Source: Mycobacterium sp. ACS1612 (lineage in GTDB: Bacteria; Actinomycetota; Actinomycetes; Mycobacteriales; Mycobacteriaceae). Taken from it: 64,000 nt of DNA. How positions within the stretch are numbered: position 1 is the first letter of the stretch; the number at the start of each line of letters is the position of its first letter. A program made the position numbers and the translations under genes. The notes beneath the pieces were generated by a model. The model was given only the letters and a program-made list of their open reading frames with translations, did not search any database and was not told the origin of the DNA. This document shows, piece after piece, positions 35,577 to 42,434 of the stretch. Location of the stretch: positions 1-64,000 of the forward strand of contig NZ_LZHZ01000056.1 of the NCBI RefSeq assembly GCF_001667505.1. The letters run 5' to 3'.

Positions 35577-36748
35577 CGTACCTGGGCGGAAAGGCGGCCA
35601 TCGCAGGCATCGGGCAGACTGAGTTCTCCAAGGAGTCCGGCCGCAGTGAACTGCAATTGGCTTGCGAGGCGGTCAAAGCCGCGATCGACGATGCGGGACT
35701 GAGGCCCGCCGACGTCGACGGCATGGTCACCTTCACGATGGACACGAGCGATGAGATCGAAATCGCGCGCAATGTCGGCATCGGCGATCTGACCTTCTTC
35801 TCCCGCGTGCACCACGGCGGCGGCGCGGCAGCGGGCACCGTCGTGCAGGCGGCGATGGCCGTGGCCACCGGCACAGCCAACGCGGTGGTGTGCTACCGGG
35901 CATTCAACGAACGGTCCGGGTTCCGGTTCGGCGGCGCGACGGCGCGACCCACCGGCGATACGCCGCCGTTCATGGCGAATTACGCGCCGTTCGGGTTGTT
36001 GACCCCCGCGGCGTGGGTCGCACTGCACGCGCAGCGGTACATGTCGACATACGGGGTCACCAACGAGGACTTCGGCCGCATCTCCGTCGTCGACCGCGCC
36101 CATGCTGCCCGCAATCCCGACGCATGGTTCTACGAACGGCCGATCACCCTTGCGGATCACCAGAATTCGCGGTGGGTCATCGAACCCGTTCTGCGCCTTC
36201 TCGATTGCTGTCAGGAAAGCGATGGCGGGGTGGCTCTGGTGGTCACCACCGTCGAACGCGCCCGCGACCTGCCCCGCCCGCCCGCCGTGATCACCGCCGC
36301 GGTGCAGGGCGCAGCCGCCGAGGGCGAGATGATGACCAGCTACTACCGCGACGACATCACCGGACTTCCCGAGATGGGCGTCGTCGCCGAAAAGCTCTGG
36401 CGCGATTCCGGACTCAAGCCGGCTGACATCCAGACCGCGTTCCTCTACGACCACTTCACCCCTTTCGTGTTCGCGCAACTCGAGGAGTTGGGGTTCTGCG
36501 GGCGCGGTGAGGCGAAGGACTTCGCGACCGTCGAAAGGCTCTCGCTCGGCGGGGAACTGCCGATCAACACCAACGGCGGACTGCTCGGTGAGGCCTACAT
36601 CCACGGGATGAATGGCATCACCGAAGGGGTACGCCAGGTGCGCGGCACGTCGTACAACCAGGTGGCGAACGTCGAGCACGTGCTGGTCACGTCGGGTACC
36701 GGCGTGCCGACCAGCGCGCTGATCCTGGCACCGGACGACAGAAGCTGA
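35573..36748 (+). CDS. Thiolase-superfamily lipid-transfer protein, Ltp2-like aldolase
   Basis: 391 residues, GTG start. The thiolase-like fold begins AAIAGIGQTEFSKESG. Features include VHHGGGAAAGTVVQAAMAVATG, YDHFTPFVFAQLEELGFCG and NTNGGLLGEAYIHGMNGI. There is no Cys-His-Cys thiolase triad. Ltp2 itself is a retro-aldolase that releases propionyl-CoA from a 17-hydroxy steroid side chain together with the ChsH2 DUF35 domain. The DUF35 protein at 33600 is the expected partner here. Confidence 0.88.
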   Translation: MTYLGGKAAIAGIGQTEFSKESGRSELQLACEAVKAAIDDAGLRPADVDGMVTFTMDTSDEIEIARNVGIGDLTFFSRVHHGGGAAAGTVVQAAMAVATGTANAVVCYRAFNERSGFRFGGATARPTGDTPPFMANYAPFGLLTPAAWVALHAQRYMSTYGVTNEDFGRISVVDRAHAARNPDAWFYERPITLADHQNSRWVIEPVLRLLDCCQESDGGVALVVTTVERARDLPRPPAVITAAVQGAAAEGEMMTSYYRDDITGLPEMGVVAEKLWRDSGLKPADIQTAFLYDHFTPFVFAQLEELGFCGRGEAKDFATVERLSLGGELPINTNGGLLGEAYIHGMNGITEGVRQVRGTSYNQVANVEHVLVTSGTGVPTSALILAPDDRS

Positions 36749-36752
36749 CGCC

Positions 36753-37355
36753 GTGACCGTCGACACGACCGCGACCGACACCCGTGAGGCCATCATCACC
36801 GCCGCCATGCGCTGTTTCGGCAGACAGGGTTTGACCAAGACCACCGTGGTCGACATCGCTCGCGCGGCCGACGTGTCGCGGAGCACGGTGTACGAATACT
36901 TCCGCGACAAGTCCGACATCGTGGAGGCCTGCGCCGAGCACTCGTCGCAGCGGTTTTACCGCGAGATGGCGCGGGCGATGGCCCGGGGCGAATCGCTCGA
37001 GGACAAGCTGACGCTGGCCGCGGTGTTCGTCACCAAGGCCCGCCGCTTCGTCGAGCCCGAAGTGTATTTCGATGCTGATGAAGTCAGCTTGCTGCTCACC
37101 AAGAACGCTGCGGCGCTGTTAGGGGAATGCAGTGAGTTCCTCGCGCCCTACCTCGCCGCGGCGAAGCTCACCGGCGAGGTGCGCAAGGATCTCGACGTGG
37201 CCTCTGCGGGTGAGTGGTTCGCCCGCATGTTGTTCTCGTTGTTCAGCACACCGTCAGCGCACCTGGACACGGACGACGACCGGGTGGTCGCGGATTTCGT
37301 GCGGACCTATGCGGTTCGCGGCTTCAGCACCGAGCGTGCAGGCCGGTCGCGGTAG
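36753..37355 (+). CDS. TetR-family regulator of the P450/FadE operon
   Basis: 200 residues. DNA-binding domain AIITAAMRCFGRQGLTKTTVVDIARAADVSRSTVYEYFRDKSDIVEAC, then a helical ligand domain. GTG start, 4 bases after the Ltp2-like gene, so it is the last gene of the operon and likely its autoregulated repressor. The 12+5+12 palindrome at 30633-30661 is the probable site. It abuts the convergent glycoside hydrolase gene. Confidence 0.9.
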   Translation: MTVDTTATDTREAIITAAMRCFGRQGLTKTTVVDIARAADVSRSTVYEYFRDKSDIVEACAEHSSQRFYREMARAMARGESLEDKLTLAAVFVTKARRFVEPEVYFDADEVSLLLTKNAAALLGECSEFLAPYLAAAKLTGEVRKDLDVASAGEWFARMLFSLFSTPSAHLDTDDDRVVADFVRTYAVRGFSTERAGRSR

Positions 37356-39110
37356 TCACCGTCCGCCCAGTGAGCCGAGCAGGCCGCTGAGCAACGTCAA
37401 TACCGCGACGATCGGATTTCCCGCCGGTTTCGGCGTCGTGGTGGGCGCTGTGGTGGTGACCGGCGGCGTCGTGGTGACCGGTGGCGTCGTAGTCGGGACG
37501 GTGGTCGCGGTTGTCGGGATGGTCGTGGTGGTGGTCGTGGATGTCGGCGTCGTCCCGGGGCCATGACCGTCGGCCCAGATGACCTTCGCGCCGGTCAACG
37601 GGTTCCAGGTGATCTTGCCGTACTCGAAAGAGGTGTAAGTGCCGGTGGGGCCGCCCGTTTCGTCGGTGGTGGCCAGGCCGAGTTCGGGCACCCACACCTT
37701 GGCGGTGTGCCCCGCAGCGGAATGCGCACCGGTGGCCTCCGAGTACCAGACCCGCAGCCCGGTGGACTTGTTGAAGTCCTGGTAGCCGTTGGTGAATTGC
37801 GTCGTCGGAGACAACAGGTAAGAGCCTGCCTTGGCAGCAACGGGATTCGGTGAGCTCACGAACCCGTTGCCGGTCTGGAAGACGGTGCTGACGGTCCGCA
37901 CCTGCGCCCACTTGCCGTCTGTGGTCTTGTACACCGGCGACAGAACGGTGCCCAGCGCCGCATCGTTGATGGTCGAGAACTGCTGATATTCAGCTGATTT
38001 CGCAATCGTGCCCGAGGCGCCCGCCCGAACCGTCTGCGCCGCGGCCTTCGGAGTCCAGTCCGTTCGGTAGATGCCGAACGTGGACTGGCTACTGACGCTG
38101 CCTGTCGCGCGGTCGCGGGTGGTGTAGATGAACATCGGACCCGCGTAGGGCAGCTCCTGCCACTTCAACAGGATGTCCGCGATGTACTCGTTCTCTCTTG
38201 CCTCGCCACCGCTGGAGGACGGCTGGCCGTACTCCGTCGCCCAGATCTTCTTGTTGTCATCGCCGTTGGCGATCATCACTTTCCGGACGTCCATCAACTG
38301 CTGAAGCGGTGAGTTCGCCTTGCCGACCCCGCCGGAGAACTTCAGCGTGTACAGGTACGGATGGAAGCTCAACGCGTCGAAGTATGGTTTGGCGCCCGCG
38401 GCATACATCTGCGTCACGTATGCGACCGGGTTGATCGTCAGCGACCCGACGCTCTGGATGGCGCCAAGCCCGGCGCTGATCACGACGACCGACGGATCGA
38501 TCGCTTTGACCTTCGGGTAGGCGGCCTTGAGCAGTTCGGTGTAGGCGGCCGGGTCCGGCGTCGGCGTCCAGAACGTCACCGAGTTCGGTTCGTTCCAGAT
38601 CTCGACGGCCGCGATCTTGCCCGCGTAGCGCGCCACGAACTTCGCCACGAAGTCGGCGTAGGCGGCCGTCGACGCGGGCCGCGAGCTGAGGTACTGACCG
38701 CCGCTCACCACCGCCCACCGCGGAGTCGCGTTCACCATGCCCACTACTGCGATGTTGCGCGCCGCGGCCGAATTCACCGTCTTGTCGATGCTGCTCCAAT
38801 TCAGCGTCCCTTTGGTGGTTTCGACAGCTGCCCAGGGAATCATCAGGCGCACTGCGGAGACGTTCGTCGCCTTGATCATGTCCATGGTCTTGTCCACGCC
38901 TGCCTGATCCAGCCCCCACACATCGGAGTCGGCGATGGCCGTCGTCGTGGCTGCCGGGTTTATGGTTGCGGTGGCGGTGACGAACACGTCGCGGGGCCGG
39001 TTGTGCACGAGGTCGCGGCTGATCGTGGTGGTGCACACCAACCCGACGATCACGGCCATGGTCGTGGTCAGAAAGGCTCGCCGGTAGCCGCGACGTCTGC
39101 TCAGGCCCAC
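37356..39110 (-). CDS. Secreted clan-A glycoside hydrolase with Thr-rich tail
   Basis: 584 residues with an N-terminal signal anchor (RAFLTTTMAVIVGLVCTT). A TIM-barrel hydrolase spans about residues 60-370. The acid/base Glu is in AAVEIWNEPNSVTFW and the nucleophile Glu in IWATEYGQPSSS, as in GH39/GH5-like families. A beta-rich module follows, with two units resembling LGFP-type repeats (ELGLATTDETGGPTGTYTSFE). A Thr/Pro-rich linker (about 525-560) and a short hydrophobic C-terminus come last. A secreted enzyme acting on host or cell-wall glycan is likely. The GTG start is preceded by AAGGGTGG. Confidence 0.88.
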   Translation of the reverse strand: MGLSRRRGYRRAFLTTTMAVIVGLVCTTTISRDLVHNRPRDVFVTATATINPAATTTAIADSDVWGLDQAGVDKTMDMIKATNVSAVRLMIPWAAVETTKGTLNWSSIDKTVNSAAARNIAVVGMVNATPRWAVVSGGQYLSSRPASTAAYADFVAKFVARYAGKIAAVEIWNEPNSVTFWTPTPDPAAYTELLKAAYPKVKAIDPSVVVISAGLGAIQSVGSLTINPVAYVTQMYAAGAKPYFDALSFHPYLYTLKFSGGVGKANSPLQQLMDVRKVMIANGDDNKKIWATEYGQPSSSGGEARENEYIADILLKWQELPYAGPMFIYTTRDRATGSVSSQSTFGIYRTDWTPKAAAQTVRAGASGTIAKSAEYQQFSTINDAALGTVLSPVYKTTDGKWAQVRTVSTVFQTGNGFVSSPNPVAAKAGSYLLSPTTQFTNGYQDFNKSTGLRVWYSEATGAHSAAGHTAKVWVPELGLATTDETGGPTGTYTSFEYGKITWNPLTGAKVIWADGHGPGTTPTSTTTTTTIPTTATTVPTTTPPVTTTPPVTTTAPTTTPKPAGNPIVAVLTLLSGLLGSLGGR

Positions 39111-39305
39111 GGTCCACCCTTGAGGTCGGTCCGCGCGAAGCGGAGTTCAACATCCACCCGATCTTTGCTCTGCGACGATCTTGACGGACAAAGCGGCGCA
39201 TGTAACGGATGCGGCCGGTGTGTCGTATGTGCTGAGTTTGCCTACGCAAGCAACCGTCCGCGGTACGGCCCCAGCCGCGAAACTGCACGCCTCTACTCGC
39301 ACTCT

Positions 39306-40655
39306 TCACGCCGGAATACAGTTTCGGCGCAAGGTGCCAGGCGTCTCCCACTGCATGGTGGCATTGAGCGAGAACGCAGCGAAGGTGCTGGCAAGTGTCT
39401 GCCGCAGATGGGCATTCGAGTTGGTCTGACCCGGCTGATACGACAGCACCGAGATCCCGACCTTGCCGTTGACCCGACCGCAAATGAATCCGAGAACGCC
39501 ACCGGTGCGGTGCATCGTCGCCGTGGTCACGCCCGGATAGACAGAGCGTGCCGTGCAGTAGTCGGCGTCGGAGCCGTCCAGGCGGGTGACCTCCGCGGGC
39601 ACCTCACCGAGATGGGACGACACCACACTCGCCCCGTCGCCGGTCGCGACGCTGACCATCCTTTTCATCAACCGCCTGGGCACGAAGGGAACCATCGGCA
39701 GCAGCGCCGCCCGCTCGTCGGGAACGGAATTGTGGTTGACCAGCGCTTGCTTGATCGCAGCGCGGACGCCGCGCAGATCGCTGGACACGTCCGCGGGATC
39801 GACGGTGACGTCGACGTTGGTCACCGCGTTGGCGCGGGTATCGCCCTCGGTGCGCTCGCTGACCGGAATCGACAGCAAGACGGCTTTATCGGCGACGCGG
39901 CCCATCCGGTGTGCGGCGTCGGCGGCCAAACCCGCGAGCAGCGCGTTGCTGGTGCCGCCGAGCGCCTTGGCGCAGGCATCCCACTCGCGCGCATCAATGA
40001 AGGCCGTCGCGCTCGGCAGCGCGATCTGCTCATCGGAGCCTCGGAATCGTTTGGGGGTTGCCGCGCCGGCGCGACGGCGCCGTGCCATCCGGATCGCCGC
40101 CCGCGCAGCGCGGCCGACGGCGGCCAGATCGCGCGCGGTCTGCCGCGCGTCTTCGCGGAGTGCGCGCCAGCGCCGGCGTGACTTCGCGGGCGGGAAGGTG
40201 AGCGCGCTGTCGACGCCGGAGGTGGCCTCGGCCAACGCCATCGCCAATCCGACGCCGTCGATCAGGGAATGCGCGACGACGAGGCTCACACCTGTGCCGC
40301 CGTCGGTGAACGGCAGCACCGCGAGGTGCCAACCCGGGCCGTGTTCGGCGTCGAGCGGCGTGTGCGCCTGTTCGATGAGCCAGTCGTCGAATTCGTCGCG
40401 CGGACGCGGTGTTTGGGTGACTTCGAGGTCGGATGCATCACTTGCCCGCACCCAGCGGTGCCTGCCGAATGGCAACGGTGACCGTTCGATGCGACGGGCC
40501 AACCGGCCCCGCTGCAAATGGTGATGGAAGCGGCGCAGCCCGTCGACGTCGATCGGTCGGTTGTAGATCCAGATGCACTGAATCGCGCTGGTGGTTCCTG
40601 TCGCCCGCTCGCCGAGGAACAATGCCTGGTCGGTCAGGTCGAGAATGTTCGTCAT
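39306..40655 (-). CDS. WS/DGAT-like acyltransferase
   Basis: 449 residues. The N-terminus (MTNILDLTDQALFLGERATGTTSAIQCIWIY) and the condensation-type motif AHSLIDGVGLA near residue 133 (HxxxDG form) place it with wax ester synthase/diacylglycerol acyltransferase-like proteins. The first His of HHxxxDG is Ala, as in other HxxxDG members. It lies 30 bases behind the PapA gene and probably shares its promoter, giving two acyltransferases of one lipid pathway. Confidence 0.85.
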   Translation of the reverse strand: MTNILDLTDQALFLGERATGTTSAIQCIWIYNRPIDVDGLRRFHHHLQRGRLARRIERSPLPFGRHRWVRASDASDLEVTQTPRPRDEFDDWLIEQAHTPLDAEHGPGWHLAVLPFTDGGTGVSLVVAHSLIDGVGLAMALAEATSGVDSALTFPPAKSRRRWRALREDARQTARDLAAVGRAARAAIRMARRRRAGAATPKRFRGSDEQIALPSATAFIDAREWDACAKALGGTSNALLAGLAADAAHRMGRVADKAVLLSIPVSERTEGDTRANAVTNVDVTVDPADVSSDLRGVRAAIKQALVNHNSVPDERAALLPMVPFVPRRLMKRMVSVATGDGASVVSSHLGEVPAEVTRLDGSDADYCTARSVYPGVTTATMHRTGGVLGFICGRVNGKVGISVLSYQPGQTNSNAHLRQTLASTFAAFSLNATMQWETPGTLRRNCIPA

Positions 40656-40685
40656 TTCGTCGCTTTCTTGTGTTCGTCGTTTCCG

Positions 40686-42140
40686 TCATCGGCGCGGAGC
40701 GCACACCACGCACGACGTGCTCGAATTCGCATGGTGGGCAAGCTCTTCGATCCAATCCGCGGTGATCTTGGCGACATCGGCGAAGGCTTTGCTCAACGCC
40801 GCGATGTAGCGGTGCACGGATTTGCGCGCAACCGAGTTGTCCGGGAACGAGATCGTCACCGTGGTGCGTGAGGTATGCCGGTTGATCCACATGTTGATCC
40901 CGCCGTGCGAGAGGTTGTCGCCGTAGATGCCGTAGCCGGTCTGCTCCCAGAGTTCGGCGACGGGAATCTTGCGAAAGTCCAGGAACGACACCATCATTCC
41001 CGGTTTTGTGGGCAGCTTGATGCCCAGTTCGTCCACCGACGCCAATTCGAGGACCCGTTCGAACGGCACGTTCGCCAGGTACTTGCCTGCGTTGAACGAG
41101 TCCTGCGCGGCGCGAGCGATGCCGGCGAATTCGCCGTCGCCGATCGGCACGGTGACCGGGAAGAGGCTGGCGAACCATCCGACGCTCATGGCGTCGACGT
41201 CCGGGGTGCGGGTGTCCGACGGGGTGAACCCGTGATAGGTGGTGTTGCCGGTGAGTTGGTGCTCGGCCAACGCCGCGCATGCCAGCACGCCGCCGGAGAA
41301 CCGAGCGCCGGCCTCGCGGCATGCGGTGTCGAACGCCTCGGTGTCGTCTTCGTTCAACAACTCGACGGTGACGAAGTCGCCCTTGCTGCTTGCCCAAGTG
41401 TCGCCGAGTTCGAGCGGAAAGCTCGGCCAGTCGCCGTCGGTGCTCCTGGCGAAGTCAATCCAATCCTTGATCTCCCGCGACGACAGGGTCATGGCGGCGA
41501 CCTTGTCGCGCTGACGGGCGGTGTAGTCGGCGTAACCGCCGACTGCGGGCAGGGTGGCTGGCTGCCCCTGCGACAGGTTCTGATACATCAGGTGGATGTC
41601 GACGAAGATCAGGCCCGCCGACATGCCGTCGATGTGCAGATGGTCGACGCTGGCGTAGAAGGTGAAATGGTCATCGCTTTGAATGACGCCGAAGCTGAAG
41701 CAGTCCCACTGCAGGGTCTGCGCGGTCGTCGCCAGCGCATGGGTACGAATCTGCTCGGGTTCCATGGCGCCGAAAGATACTGGCACGAAATCGATTTCAC
41801 TCGGGTCGTCGATGGTTCGCCGGTAGATGTTGCCGTTCTCGACTTCGAACGTGCTGTGGTAGGTGTCATGGCGGCGCAGATGAGCGTTGATCGCCTCGGT
41901 CATCAGCGCGATGTCGCACACCCCGGGGATGTCCCAGGCGACCACCATCAGCCGGGGCAGTTCCCGCCCGAGCGCGTTGCCGTAGAAAGCGCCCCGCAGG
42001 TGCGCCGCCTGCTGAAAGCTCGCGGGCAGATCACTTCGGGTCGCCCTCGCGGCGCTTTCCCGCGCGGCAGGCGAAGCGGTCCACGTGGTGACGATGCCTG
42101 CAGCCGGCTGCCATGAATGAATGGGACCGAGTGCGACCAT
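40686..42140 (-). CDS. PapA-family polyketide/trehalose acyltransferase
   Basis: 484 residues. The active-site motif HLHIDGMSAG (HxxxDG) lies in FYASVDHLHIDG. LMVVAWDIPGVCDIALMTEAINAHLRRHDTYHSTFE and DFVPVSFG match PapA1/PapA2/PapA3-type proteins that esterify trehalose or similar glycolipids. No polyketide synthase or fatty acyl-AMP ligase accompanies it, so the acyl donor genes lie elsewhere. Its promoter carries a copy of the shared regulon element (42211-42270) with TAACTT at 42190-42185. Confidence 0.9.
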   Translation of the reverse strand: MVALGPIHSWQPAAGIVTTWTASPAARESAARATRSDLPASFQQAAHLRGAFYGNALGRELPRLMVVAWDIPGVCDIALMTEAINAHLRRHDTYHSTFEVENGNIYRRTIDDPSEIDFVPVSFGAMEPEQIRTHALATTAQTLQWDCFSFGVIQSDDHFTFYASVDHLHIDGMSAGLIFVDIHLMYQNLSQGQPATLPAVGGYADYTARQRDKVAAMTLSSREIKDWIDFARSTDGDWPSFPLELGDTWASSKGDFVTVELLNEDDTEAFDTACREAGARFSGGVLACAALAEHQLTGNTTYHGFTPSDTRTPDVDAMSVGWFASLFPVTVPIGDGEFAGIARAAQDSFNAGKYLANVPFERVLELASVDELGIKLPTKPGMMVSFLDFRKIPVAELWEQTGYGIYGDNLSHGGINMWINRHTSRTTVTISFPDNSVARKSVHRYIAALSKAFADVAKITADWIEELAHHANSSTSCVVCAPRR

Positions 42141-42210
42141 TTCAAGACTCCTTTGTATTCGGGTGCCGAATCTCGTTGCGACCGAAGTTATGGCGGCGTC
42201 AGCGAAAAGG

Positions 42211-42270
42211 CTCGGTTGTGCTCGCTAACGGCGAAGTGAGCGATTCAACCGGTTTTTCGCATTCTGCTCA
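42211..42270 (-). promoter_or_regulatory. Shared regulon element, PapA promoter copy
   Basis: Minus strand: TGAGCAGAATGCGAA, then 31 bases, then CGAGCACAAC, then 24 bases to the -10 TAACTT (42190-42185). Both boxes and the -10 spacing match four other promoters in this block (42306, 46799, 47959, 48078). The inner box would lie near -41 relative to the start point, a class II activator position. Confidence 0.75.
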
Positions 42271-42305
42271 GCCCCTGACCAGGGGTTTCAGGCCTCAGGC
42301 ACCCT

Positions 42306-42365
42306 TGAGCAGAACGCGCAAAAGGCGCTGAATCGCTGCTTGTGCGGGTTGTGCGCACAAGAGCG
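42306..42365 (+). promoter_or_regulatory. Shared regulon element, mmpL promoter copy
   Basis: TGAGCAGAACGCGCA, then 31 bases, then the palindrome TTGTGCGCACAA (42350-42360 region) ending CACAAG at 42356-42361, then 24 bases to the -10 TAGCTT (42386-42391). It is divergent from the PapA copy, with CCCCTGACCAGGGG between the two. Confidence 0.8.
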
Positions 42366-42434
42366 CGACAACAGAAAAGCCTCCGTAGCTTCAGCGATGC
42401 CCGCATCAGGAATTCTCATTTGAAGGACGCCACC

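Noticed and set aside
37440..37560. Short repeats of GGTGGCGTCGTGGTGACC type, suggestive of a repeat array
   Set aside because: They lie in frame in the glycoside hydrolase gene and encode its Thr/Pro-rich linker; spacing and units do not fit a CRISPR array.
42271..42305. CCCCTGACCAGGGG as a terminator between PapA and mmpL
   Set aside because: The gap is divergent and the arms are short; it more likely belongs to the regulatory region or is incidental.
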